Source: Chryseobacterium sp. CH25
GTDB lineage: Bacteria; Bacteroidota; Bacteroidia; Flavobacteriales; Weeksellaceae
Direction: 5' to 3'
DNA length: 64,000 nt
Assembly (NCBI RefSeq): GCF_004119455.1
Contig: NZ_NRQT01000006.1
Coordinates: 62,001 to 126,000, forward strand
Shown here: positions 1 through 9,500 of the stretch, piece after piece
Layout of the letters: each line of letters begins with the position of its first letter
Position numbering within the stretch: position 1 is the first letter of the stretch
Program-made: the position numbers and the translations under genes
The notes under the pieces: generated by a model
Seen by the model: only the letters and a program-made list of their open reading frames with translations
What the model was told of the DNA's origin: nothing
Databases searched by the model: none

Positions 1-613
1 AAGCATTAACAATACCAATTCCTGACATTACGGAAGTTCCGTTCATCAAAGCAAGACCTTCACGGATCTCCACCTGTATTGGTTGTAGTCCTTCAATTTC
101 AAAAACATCTTTGGTAGACTTCCTTTCTCCTTCATAGAAAACCTCTCCTTCTCCAATCAATACCAAGGCAAGGTGAGCTAGCTGAACAAGGTCACCACTC
201 GCACCTACACCTCCATGCTCGAAAATCAATGGAACAATATCTCTGTTGATCAACTCCTGAAGAAGATAAATAACAGACTCATGCACTCCTGAGTTTCCTA
301 ATGATAAGGTATTCATTCTCGCCAGCATACAGGCTTTTACTTCCTGAGCAGGCAAAGGATTTCCAATTCCCGAAGAATGACTTCTGATAAGATTATACTG
401 AAGCTGGTGTGTATCCTCATCACTGATTTTGAATTGCGCCATGGGCCCAAAACCGGTGTTCACACCATATATTACTTTATTTTTTGAAAACTCCTTTAAA
501 AACTGAAAACTTGTATTCACTCTTGATAAAAGTGATTCATCCAGTTCTATTTTTTCATTTCCAATGATAATTTTTTGAAAGTCTTTCAGTTCTAAAAAGT
601 TATTTATTTTCAT
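1..613 (-). CDS. HAL/TAL/PAL-family aromatic amino acid ammonia-lyase, N-terminal part (cut by window edge)
   Basis: Only the first 204 or so codons are inside the window; the gene runs off the left end. The family removes ammonia from histidine, tyrosine or phenylalanine using an MIO cofactor made from an Ala-Ser-Gly triad. That triad is present at residues 138-140 (GGVGASGD), and the conserved loop YGVNTGFG with the catalytic Tyr is at 49-56. The substrate-selecting region reads RSHSSG, with Ser-His as in histidine lyases. The gene is divergent from a halogenase-like flavoprotein and close to an AMP-forming ligase. In Bacteroidota such lyases occur both as HutH and as the tyrosine lyase of flexirubin pigment clusters. 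The neighbours favour the pigment role; that is inference, since no other hut or dar genes are visible. Confidence 0.85.
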   Translation of the reverse strand, partial: MKINNFLELKDFQKIIIGNEKIELDESLLSRVNTSFQFLKEFSKNKVIYGVNTGFGPMAQFKISDEDTHQLQYNLIRSHSSGIGNPLPAQEVKACMLARMNTLSLGNSGVHESVIYLLQELINRDIVPLIFEHGGVGASGDLVQLAHLALVLIGEGEVFYEGERKSTKDVFEIEGLQPIQVEIREGLALMNGTSVMSGIGIVNA

Positions 614-637
614 CAATTAAAAGTAATAGTTGATAAT

Positions 638-670
638 TTTGTAAATATTAATTAATTGTCACTAATTTTG
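638..670 (+). promoter_or_regulatory. Bacteroidota-type promoter for the flavoprotein gene
   Basis: A TTTG at 638-641 and TAATTTTG at 663-670 are separated by 21 bases, fitting the Bacteroidota sigma-A consensus TTTG-N19-21-TAnnTTTG. The predicted start of transcription is near 677, 34 bases before the ATG at 711. A weaker TATCTTTG on the opposite strand (681-674) could serve the divergent ammonia-lyase gene. Confidence 0.6.
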
Positions 671-710
671 CGGCAAAGATAAAAGTTATTATTAAAATAA
701 AAAATCAAAG

Positions 711-1961
711 ATGAGCAAAGAATTTGTTGACGTTCTTGTAATCGGAGCCGGACCATCCGGATGCGTATCTTCTTCGTACTTAAAGAACAATAACGTCAGC
801 GTAAAAGTTGTCGAAAAGACAAAGTTCCCAAGACTGGTAGTTGGTGAAAGCTTAATCCCAAGGGTAATGGACCACTTTGACGAGGCAGGGCTTTTCCCTG
901 CACTGGATAAAATGGGCTTTGAAAAAAAACTGGGTGCCCGTTTTCTTCGTGGCGATGAAGTCTGCATTTTTGATTTCAGTAATAAATTCGGAGAAGGCTG
1001 GGATTGGACCTGGCAGGTTCCGAGAGCTGATTTTGATAATACTCTTGCTCAGGAAGTTATCAACAAAGGGGTTGATCTTGAATTTGAAACGGAAGTTATT
1101 GATATCAAATTTGAAGGAACAGACTCTATCACAACCGTAAAAACGAAAGATGGAGAAACGAAAGAGATCCATGCAAAGTTCGTGATTGATTCAAGTGGGT
1201 ACGGAAGGGTTCTACCCCGTCTTCTAGATCTTGAAAAGCCTTCAAAATTATCTCCACACTCTGCTATCTTTTCTCATGTAAATGATATTAACAGAGAACC
1301 TGGTGAGGAAGGAACTTTAATTTCTTTTGATATTATTGAAACCGAAGTATGGCTTTGGGTAATTCCTTTTTCTAACGGAAATACGAGTTTAGGGATTGTA
1401 GGCCCAACTGAATATATTGATAAATTATCCGAAAACGGAGATACTGCTGAAGCTTTAAGAAAAGCAATTTCTCTTTCAGATTATTATGTAAAACGTTTTG
1501 GTGATGTGGAGTTTCTTTTTGAGCCAAGGCATCTTAAAGATTATTCATGTTCTGTAAAAAGTCTTTTCGGAGACGGATTTGCCTTAACCGGTAACGCTTC
1601 AGAATTCCTTGATCCTGTTTTTTCTTCAGGAATGGCTTTCGCTACAGAATCAGGAATGGTTGCTGCTAAACTGGCATTAAGACAGCTAAATGGTGAGAAA
1701 ATTAACTGGCAAACGGAATACTCCGATTATATTTTATATGGAGTAGATGTCTTCACCACGTATGTAAAAGAGTGGTATACCGGAAATCTTCAGGAATTAT
1801 TCTTCCACCAACCGGAAAACCCGGATGTAAAGAAAAAGATATGTGCTGTATTGGCCGGATATGTCTGGAACAAAGACAATCCTTTTGTGAAAAAGCATGA
1901 TACGGTAATTAAGAATCTTGCCAACCTCATCAAATTGGAGAAAGAACAAACTCAAGAATAA
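711..1961 (+). CDS. FAD-dependent oxidoreductase of the tryptophan-halogenase-like family
   Basis: A 416-residue flavoprotein. The N-terminus has the dinucleotide-binding GAGPSG at 12-17 and the VGESLIP segment at 44-50, which is typical of flavin-dependent halogenases and their hydroxylase relatives. A WLWVIP sequence at 214-219 matches the halogenase WxWxIP motif, and a Lys lies in the following GFEKKLGA region where halogenases carry the catalytic Lys. It may therefore chlorinate or hydroxylate a phenolic ring. Flexirubin pigments of this group are aryl polyenes that can be chlorinated or methylated on the ring, and proteins of this type occur in those loci. Pigment function is inferred from context with the ammonia-lyase and the AMP-ligase-like gene. 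Reaction and substrate cannot be fixed from sequence alone. Confidence 0.75.
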   Translation: MSKEFVDVLVIGAGPSGCVSSSYLKNNNVSVKVVEKTKFPRLVVGESLIPRVMDHFDEAGLFPALDKMGFEKKLGARFLRGDEVCIFDFSNKFGEGWDWTWQVPRADFDNTLAQEVINKGVDLEFETEVIDIKFEGTDSITTVKTKDGETKEIHAKFVIDSSGYGRVLPRLLDLEKPSKLSPHSAIFSHVNDINREPGEEGTLISFDIIETEVWLWVIPFSNGNTSLGIVGPTEYIDKLSENGDTAEALRKAISLSDYYVKRFGDVEFLFEPRHLKDYSCSVKSLFGDGFALTGNASEFLDPVFSSGMAFATESGMVAAKLALRQLNGEKINWQTEYSDYILYGVDVFTTYVKEWYTGNLQELFFHQPENPDVKKKICAVLAGYVWNKDNPFVKKHDTVIKNLANLIKLEKEQTQE

Positions 1962-1991
1962 AAAAGCGGTCTGAAAATTCAGACCGCTTTT
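1962..1991. terminator. Bidirectional intrinsic terminator
   Basis: Perfect 14-bp stem (AAAAGCGGTCTGAA pairing with TTCAGACCGCTTTT) with a 2-base loop and T-runs on both strands. It sits between two convergent genes ending at 1961 and 1998 and should end transcription in both directions. Confidence 0.9.
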
Positions 1992-1997
1992 ATTTTT

Positions 1998-2606
1998 TTA
2001 TTTCAAGTTTCTTTTGATTTGCCTTGATAAAACTTTTCCTATAGATTCATAAGCGGCAGCAAGCCTTCCATATTCCATAACAGTTACATCCATACCGGAA
2101 AATCTATCGTATTTGTTAAGCTCCACGGTAGCCAAAACTACTGAAGGGTTGTTTGTTTCTACCAATTCTATATTTCCACTCATTTGCGTAGGCATTGCAA
2201 TTAATCCGGCATGCCAACCTGGAAATACCCATTTTGTATTCAGTATCAATGTATATTTTGCAGAACCATCTTTTTTAAACATTTCCTTTTTTCCGGAAGC
2301 ATTCAACCCTTTTATAAGGCGGTCTGCATAATTTTCCTTTTTATATTTCTCCCATTCTCCAATCCACTCATTCCAGGCAGCTTCTCCCTTTTTAGGATTA
2401 TCCATCACTTGCTTCTTTCTGTTCTCAAGATATTGGGCTTCCGTAATATTCTCCTTCATGAACAATACATTTTCAAACTTTACCTCCACATTCACATCCG
2501 TCTGATCCCTTAATACTTCGAAATCTCCTGAAACAAGTTTCATCTTTTCCTGCCCGAAAACTGTCGTCATCATCACCATGAAGACTAACAATAATAATTT
2601 TCTCAT
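1998..2606 (-). CDS. Secreted hypothetical protein
   Basis: A 202-residue protein with a clear signal peptide (MRKLLLLVFMVMMTTVFGQ), so it is probably periplasmic or outer-membrane associated. The mature part has charged helices around residues 60-100 and a beta-rich C-terminal half containing WVFPGWHAGLIAMP. No catalytic motif or lipobox is visible and I do not recognise a named function. It lies 78 bases downstream of the frameshifted AMP-ligase-like gene on the same strand and may be co-transcribed with it. It ends against a shared terminator. Confidence 0.75.
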   Translation of the reverse strand: MRKLLLLVFMVMMTTVFGQEKMKLVSGDFEVLRDQTDVNVEVKFENVLFMKENITEAQYLENRKKQVMDNPKKGEAAWNEWIGEWEKYKKENYADRLIKGLNASGKKEMFKKDGSAKYTLILNTKWVFPGWHAGLIAMPTQMSGNIELVETNNPSVVLATVELNKYDRFSGMDVTVMEYGRLAAAYESIGKVLSRQIKRNLK

Positions 2607-2684
2607 AATTTATTTACTAGTTTTTTTATTTAGGTGGACAAAGATATTATAAAAGCGAGTTTTATTTACTCTTAATTTTTAATT

Positions 2685-3975
2685 TCATCTTAAATCAATA
2701 AAAGCAATTGGTTTCCTGCTATTTGGATTAAAAACGGTTTTAGACAGAATATCAAAATCGATGATTTCAATTTTAGGGCTTACTCTTAATTTTGCACGGA
2801 AGTGATCTCTCACTTCATTTACAAAGTTTTCATTTTCCTGGCCTGTGCTTAATTTGATGATAATTTCATCCAGTCCGATCTCATTCGCCTGAATCACGAT
2901 CTGGTAACACAGAATATTATTAAAATCATTCAGAATATCGTTCATAGCAGGTGGATACAGCGTTGTTCCTTTATATTTGATCATCTGCTGTTTTCTTCCG
3001 ATTACAGGTCCTAGCCTCATTGTATTTCTTCCACACTGACATGGTTCGTAATGGGCTTTTACAATATCTCCGGTTTTAAACCTCAGCAAAGGAATAGCTT
3101 CTACTCCCAAAGTTGTAATCGTAAGTTCTCCACTCTCCCCTTTTTTACAATATTTCCTTCATCATCAAGAATTTCTGTGATGATCAGCTCAGGGTGGTGA
3201 TGTCCTCCAATCTGGTATTCACACTCTGTAAAAGCTGTACTCATTTCTGTAGAAGCATACGTGGAAAAGAGCTTGATATTCCACTTTTCTTTGATCTTCT
3301 GTGAAAGAATATTATCTGTAAAATCCTGATTTTTGATGCTTTCCCCAATGCATACTGCTCCATAAACACTGGAATTTTTATAATCCAGACCATGTTTTTC
3401 AGCATAATCAATCATTTTCAACAAAAATGAAGGTACGGTAATCAGGTATTTGGGTTTGTATCTGAAAATAGAATCCCATTGCAACTCAGGTATTCCAGGT
3501 CCCATTCTGACAACACTTGCACCCATTTTTCTTAATCCAAGAAAATAGGCAAGCCCAGCCATAAAACGTTTATCGATTGTAGTAATCATTTGTACCACAT
3601 CTCCTTTTTGGATTCCTGCACAGGCAAAAGATATGGCTTCATTGTAGGCCAGTCTTTCAAGATCTCCATCAGACAAACCAAAAGTTACCGGATCTCCCAA
3701 GGTTCCAGAAGTAGTACTGTAATCTACAATCTTATCTGGAGTAATACAGAAAAATCATGATTATACTGCTGCAGATCATTCTTTGTAGTCACAGGAATCT
3801 TCTGCAGATCTTCTAATCTGCTGATCTCTTCTACATTGATATTATTTTCTTTAAACAGTCTCTGATAAAAAGGCGAATTTCCTTCAAGATAAGCCAGAAG
3901 TTCCTGAAGTTTTTCTTCCTGAAATGCCTTTATTTCCTGAGTACTGGATTTTTCGATGAACGGATGAAATTCCAA
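2685..3975 (-). pseudogene. Phenylacetate-CoA ligase / CoF-synthetase-like AMP-forming ligase, two frameshifts
   Basis: Three reading-frame pieces (3975-3724, 3700-3101, 3110-2685) together make one roughly 430-residue adenylate-forming enzyme of the PaaK/CoF synthetase group. Adding one T near 3755 (run gatttttctg) restores an N-terminal join that reads through the AMP-binding loop YSTTSGTLGDP. Adding one G near 3138 (run aaaaaaggggaga) restores GESGELTITTLG before the C-terminal domain. Conserved blocks include YASTEMSTAF and LRFKTGDI; a C-terminal domain with CQCGR follows. Such ligases activate aryl or acyl acids and would suit the adjoining ammonia-lyase, which makes aryl acrylic acids. 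Both lesions are one-base losses in homopolymers and the rest is well conserved, so sequencing error is as likely as a recent pseudogene. Confidence 0.8.
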
Positions 3976-4059
3976 TGATTATAATTTTTTAAAGGACAAA
4001 TGTATTTAAAATTAAAGGATTGAAACAGTAAAAATCAAAAGATTATTCACAACAATCAT

Positions 4060-5748
4060 TTACCTCTGAAATGTAAAATTCTGTGTATTCGTATTGCCTG
4101 CACTATTAATGGTGGTCACTTTTAAAGTGTGAGAACCCGAACCTGTTGGACATTTTTCGTCAAAAACATGCACAAAATCATTTTTCACACGGCCAAATCT
4201 CAGCCATTTACCATCTAATTCTGCTCTGAATAAAACAATATCCCCTACTTTTGTGCTTCCTTTTAATCGTAATGAGCTTCCGCTTACAACAGCTCCATCT
4301 TTCCATCCAGAAGAAACTGATGGTAAACTGTTATCTAATATCAACTCTGTAGTCCCTAATCTGTTGAATTGAGCTTCAGCCTGATCTCCATTCCATTTTG
4401 CTTTAACAGCGTCTTTATCACTTCCGTAATTAAATAAAACTACTACTCTATCTTTTTCTTCCTTGGAAAGTTTTCTATTAGGCTTAATTTTTACAGTATA
4501 ATAATCCTGCACCGGAAGATAGGGATTCTGTAAAACAATAGTATTGGAAACAGCATTACCATCACTACTGCTTTTTTCATACATATTGAAGTTCACAGCA
4601 TCATATAATGCATTTTTACTGAAATTGATTTCTGCATTTTCAGTAGTCATTGTTTTTCCTTCATTCGGTAAAATTGTTTTTCCAGAAGATGTAATTCCGC
4701 TTCCTGTATTACTCAACTGAACTTTAGTGGTTAATCGACTTGTATTTCCTTTTACATCTTTTAAAACAATTTCAATATTGTGAATATTCTCATCCTGAAG
4801 ATTGATAATTCCTGACAGATTGGGCTCACTATAATTTTGCAATTTCATTCCTGGCAATGTAGACAAATGTTGAACTCCCACTTTGTCCCTGATAAACTTG
4901 GTATAATCTATACAGCCGTTCAGATAGCGGGTATCGTCATAACTCACTCTATCAATGCTAAAGCCATAGATAAGTTTTCCATCAATCAATATTTCAGCTT
5001 TATAAATTCCAAGATTGAACCCCTGATTGGCTTTATCTACAGCTTTAATTCCAAAGCTGATCAACGGAGAATTCACTCTTACAACATCGGCTGTGTAAGC
5101 ATTTCCTACTTTTTTAACAGCAATTCCATTGGCTCCAGGTTCATAAGTACTGAATCTACGGTCATACCAATACAACCCACTGATAATTGGAGCTACAGAA
5201 TCAGGAATATTAAATCCAAACAGTAACGGGTTAAGACATTCTTCTGTTTTGGTATCTCTTATTTCAAAATGTAAGTGTGGGCCAGCCGAGCCTCCGGTAT
5301 TTCCGCTCAAAGCAATGAGCTGACCTTTGGTAACCGGAAACTGTCCCGGTTGAAATGTGATATCCTGTTCCCATTTTTCATCCTTGTACTGCTTCTCCTT
5401 TACATATTCATCAAGCTTATCAAAATATTTATTCAAATGGGCATAAACGGTAGTAAAACCATTCGGATGGGTGATGTAAACTGCATTTCCGAAACCATAA
5501 CGTTCCACTTTTATTCTGCTTACATAACCATCTGCTGCAGCCAATACTGATAAGTTTTCCTGGCTGTTCGTCCTCAGATCCAATCCCATGTGAAAATGAT
5601 TGGTTCTAACTGCTCCAAAATTGGCTGCCAGCTGCATGGGAATATTCAGCGGGTTACGGAAATAGTTTTGTGGATAGTTATTTTGAGCTTGAGTGATGAT
5701 TGTAGTGATTAAACAAATGGCAACCATCAGTTTTGGGAAAATTTTCAT
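4060..5748 (-). CDS. M23 (LytM-type) metallopeptidase, secreted
   Basis: A 562-residue protein with a signal peptide (cleavage near residue 20) followed directly by a peptidase M23 domain. Zinc ligands and catalytic residues typical of LytM/lysostaphin enzymes are visible: H53 and D57 in HFHMGLDLR, and H158 and H160 in GPHLHFEI. It probably cuts peptide bridges in peptidoglycan in the periplasm. The C-terminal 350 or so residues are beta-rich, without a recognised enzyme motif, and could be an adhesive or substrate-binding region as in other Bacteroidota M23 proteins. It stands alone, separated from the ligase gene by 84 bases. Confidence 0.88.
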   Translation of the reverse strand: MKIFPKLMVAICLITTIITQAQNNYPQNYFRNPLNIPMQLAANFGAVRTNHFHMGLDLRTNSQENLSVLAAADGYVSRIKVERYGFGNAVYITHPNGFTTVYAHLNKYFDKLDEYVKEKQYKDEKWEQDITFQPGQFPVTKGQLIALSGNTGGSAGPHLHFEIRDTKTEECLNPLLFGFNIPDSVAPIISGLYWYDRRFSTYEPGANGIAVKKVGNAYTADVVRVNSPLISFGIKAVDKANQGFNLGIYKAEILIDGKLIYGFSIDRVSYDDTRYLNGCIDYTKFIRDKVGVQHLSTLPGMKLQNYSEPNLSGIINLQDENIHNIEIVLKDVKGNTSRLTTKVQLSNTGSGITSSGKTILPNEGKTMTTENAEINFSKNALYDAVNFNMYEKSSSDGNAVSNTIVLQNPYLPVQDYYTVKIKPNRKLSKEEKDRVVVLFNYGSDKDAVKAKWNGDQAEAQFNRLGTTELILDNSLPSVSSGWKDGAVVSGSSLRLKGSTKVGDIVLFRAELDGKWLRFGRVKNDFVHVFDEKCPTGSGSHTLKVTTINSAGNTNTQNFTFQR

Positions 5749-5830
5749 ACAGCATTTGGGTTTAGTTCTACTTAAATATACGAGATTTCAAGCAATGATC
5801 GTGCTATTGTGCTTTAACAGATTTTATTTT

Positions 5831-5882
5831 TCCCACAGATGGCACGGATTTTCACAGATAATGATGGATCAATCTGCGAGAG
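5831..5882. repeat. Dispersed CACAGATT-type intergenic repeat, copy 1
   Basis: The stretch reads cccacagatggcacggatt, then ttcacagata and aatctgcgag. It belongs to a family of intergenic repeats also seen near 12187, 16447, 25924, 30647, 41345 and 48122. It lies between the M23 gene and the Imm35-like gene. Confidence 0.6.
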
Positions 5883-5968
5883 GTAATAATTTAAATTTTG
5901 GATAAAGCCATGATTTTATTTATTTTTCAGGCTTTTAAACATATTTAAACCAGTACACCCAATAAATT

Positions 5969-6283
5969 ATGTTAACTGAACAAGAAGTGATAGAAATTGC
6001 AGCTCATTATGTAAAAAAAAGAAGCACAAAATATGATCTTGTCATTTTAGATAATGAGGCCATTAAAAAACCTTATGGGATGATATTTTTCTACAATACA
6101 AGGAAATTTAATGAAACAAGAAATCCTGATGACAATACTTTATTAGGGAATGCACCTTTCTTAGTTGAGTATAAGACAGGAAAAATTATAGTATTCGGAA
6201 CCAGTAGATCTGATGAATACTATATTGAGGAATACGAAGCAGGAAGATGGCCCAATATGCCACTACTTAGCGACTTTGAATAA
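5969..6283 (+). CDS. Imm35/YrhB-like immunity-type protein (orphan)
   Basis: A 104-residue cytoplasmic protein. The pattern is an N-terminal helix (LTEQEVIEIAAHYV), a strand-rich core with PYGMIFFYNTRKF, a GNAPFLVEYKTGKI segment and an ending of EYEAGRWP. This resembles the Imm35/YrhB family of small immunity proteins that pair with polymorphic toxins. No toxin gene lies next to it: upstream is the M23 peptidase on the other strand and downstream is ileS. It may be an orphan immunity gene protecting against toxins of other strains, or a housekeeping relative. The family call rests on pattern recognition only. Confidence 0.65.
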   Translation: MLTEQEVIEIAAHYVKKRSTKYDLVILDNEAIKKPYGMIFFYNTRKFNETRNPDDNTLLGNAPFLVEYKTGKIIVFGTSRSDEYYIEEYEAGRWPNMPLLSDFE

Positions 6284-6465
6284 ATTACAACTACCTTCGG
6301 GGAGATTATTTTTCTTCTCAACTCACACAAAAAAGCTAAATTAAATCTACTATTTTTCCTTTCGTTATTCGCATTTCATCCCTCTTTTCATTTATATTTC
6401 TGAAATTGAAGTTTTTAATAGAAATTACCTACAGAAAACATATCTTATAAACCGACAAAATTTAG

Positions 6466-6473
6466 TAAATTTG
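6466..6473 (+). promoter_or_regulatory. Candidate -7 element for ileS
   Basis: TAAATTTG matches the Bacteroidota TAnnTTTG element 38 bases before the ileS start. I see no good TTTG at the expected upstream spacing, so this is tentative. Nothing else stands out in the 6284-6510 gap. Confidence 0.4.
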
Positions 6474-6510
6474 CAGACTTAATTTATCAACGAATATTGA
6501 GATATTTACA

Positions 6511-9500
6511 ATGAGCCAATTTAAAGAATACAAAAACCTCAACCTTATTGACGTAGCAGAGAATGTAGCGGAATTTTGGAAACAAAATAAAACTTTCAAT
6601 AAGAGTGTTGAGATTCGTCAGGGAAATCCTGAGTTTGTTTTTTATGAAGGTCCGCCTTCAGCAAACGGTATGCCTGGAATTCACCACGTAATGGCAAGAG
6701 CATTGAAGGATATTTTCTGCCGTTACCAGACTCAAAACGGAAAGCAGGTTTTCCGTAAAGCTGGCTGGGATACGCATGGTCTTCCTGTGGAACTGGGTGT
6801 AGAGAAAGAATTAGGAATTACAAAAGAAGATATTGGTAAAAAAATCTCTATTGAAGATTATAATAAAGCTTGTCGTGAAGCAGTAATGCGTTATACCGAT
6901 GTATGGAATAACCTTACAGAGAAAATCGGATATTGGGTAGATCTTGATGATCCGTACATTACGTACAAGTCAAAATATATGGAAACTGTTTGGTGGTTGT
7001 TAAAGCAATTATATGACAAAAGCTTGTTGTATAAAGGATATACAATCCAACCTTACTCTCCAAAAGCAGGAACAGGACTTTCTTCTCACGAATTGAACCA
7101 GCCTGGAACGTATCGTGATGTTTCAGATACTACGGTTGTCGCTCAGTTTAAAGTGAAAAAAGATTCATCTGCTTTATTCAACGATGTTGACGGAGATGTA
7201 CATATCCTTGCCTGGACAACAACTCCTTGGACGTTGCCTTCCAACACAGCTCTTACAGTAGGTAGAGATATTGAGTATGTTACTGTTAAAACATTCAACC
7301 AATATACATTTGAGCCGGTAACAGTAGTATTATCCAGCGTTCTTTTACCTAAAGTATTCGGTAAGAAATATGCTGAAGGTACAGATGAGGATTTTGCGAA
7401 CTATACTCCGGAAACTAAAGTAATTCCTTTCAGAATTTTAAAAGAATTCACTGGAGAAAAACTTGTTGATACAAGATACGAGCAATTAGTTCCTTGGTTT
7501 ACGCCAAATGACAATCCTGAAAATGCTTTCAGAGTAATCTTAGGTGATTTCGTAACGACTGAGGATGGTACAGGTATCGTACACACAGCTCCTACTTTTG
7601 GTGCTGATGATGCGAGAGTTGCTAAAATGGCTCAGCCTGAGATCCCGCCAATGTTGGTAAAGGATGATAATGACAATCTTGTTCCATTGGTAGATTTACA
7701 GGGTAAATTTATCCAGGGTGAGAATGTTCCTGAAGTATTTTCAGGAAAATATATCAAAAACGAATATTACGATGAAGGAACTGCTCCTGAGAAATCTTGG
7801 GACGTAGAATTAGCGATCTTACTGAAAACAGAGAACAAAGCCTTCAAAGTAGAGAAATATGTTCACTCCTATCCACACTGTTGGAGAACTGACAAACCTG
7901 TACTATACTATCCGTTGGATTCATGGTTTGTGAAGATGACTGCTGTAAAAGACAGATTGGTTAATCTGAACAAAGAAATCAACTGGAAACCTAAAGCTAC
8001 CGGAGAAGGACGTTTTGCCAACTGGTTGGAAAATGTAAACGATTGGAACTTATCCCGTTCAAGATACTGGGGGATTCCGTTACCAATCTGGAGAACAGAT
8101 GACCTGAAAGAAGAAAAGATCATCGGTTCTGTAGAAGAGCTTTACAATGAAATTGAAAAATCAATTGCTGCAGGATTCATGACAGAAAATCCATTTAAAG
8201 GTTTTGTGATTGGAAATATGTCTGAATCAAACTATGAATTGGTTGATCTTCACAAAAATGTAGTAGATAAAGTAGTATTGGTTTCCGATTCAGGAAAAGC
8301 AATGAAGCGTGAAAGCGACTTGATCGACGTTTGGTTCGATTCAGGTTCTATGCCGTATGCTCAATTGCACTATCCTTTCGAGAATAAGGAAATGATCGAC
8401 AACAATAAAGCTTTCCCTGCTGACTTCATTGCAGAGGGTGTTGACCAGACTCGTGGATGGTTCTATACACTTCATGCAATCGGAACTGCTGTTTTTGACT
8501 CTGTTGCTTATAAAAATGTAATGAGTAACGGTCTTGTTCTGGATAAAAACGGACAAAAGATGTCAAAACGTTTAGGAAATGCTGTAGATCCGTTTGAAAC
8601 GCTTTCTGTTTACGGACCGGATGCAACGCGTTGGTATATGATCTCGAATGCAAACCCTTGGGAGAACCTGAAGTTTGACATTGAAGGAATTGATGAGGTA
8701 AGAAGAAAATTCTTCGGAACTCTTTACAATACGTATTCATTCTTCTCATTGTATGCGAATGTTGACGGATTCAATTATTCAGAAAAAGAAGTGGAAAATC
8801 GTCCTGAAATCGACAGATGGATCCTTTCTGAGCTGAACTTATTGATCAAAGAAGTAAAAGCATTCTACGAAGATTACGAACCAACAAGAGTAGCTAGAGC
8901 AATCAGCACATTTGTGAATGATAACTTGAGTAACTGGTACGTAAGATTGTGTAGAAGACGTTTCTGGAAAGGAGATTATTCTGATGATAAGATATCTGCT
9001 TACCAGACTTTATATACTTGTCTTGAAGTAGTGGCTAAATTATCTGCTCCTATCGCTCCATTCTTTATGGATCAGTTATATCAGGATTTAAATAAAGTAA
9101 CAGGAAAAGAAAACTGTGAATCTGTACACTTAACAGACTTCCCGGTTGCAGATGAGAGCTTAATTGATCAGGATCTAGTTGAAAAAACTCACTTAGCTCA
9201 GAACATTACAAGTATGGTGTTCTCTCTAAGAAAGAAAGAGAATGTAAAAGTTCGTCAGCCATTACAAAAAGTATTGGTTCCTGTATTAGATTCTAAAACA
9301 GAAGAGCAGATTCTTGCTGTTGCAGACCTTATCAAGCAGGAAGTAAACGTAAAAGAATTACAGTTAATTAATGCTGAAGAAGCATCACACTTAATTGTAA
9401 AACAAATAAAACCCAACTTCAAAGCTCTTGGACCTAAATTAGGAAAAGACATGAAGGTAGTTGGTGCTGAGATTGCTAATCTTACCACAGAACAGATTGC

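Noticed and set aside
852..1172. Frames antisense to the flavoprotein gene
   Set aside because: They have low-complexity Phe/Arg composition and are shadows of the real coding strand, like other opposite-strand frames in this window.
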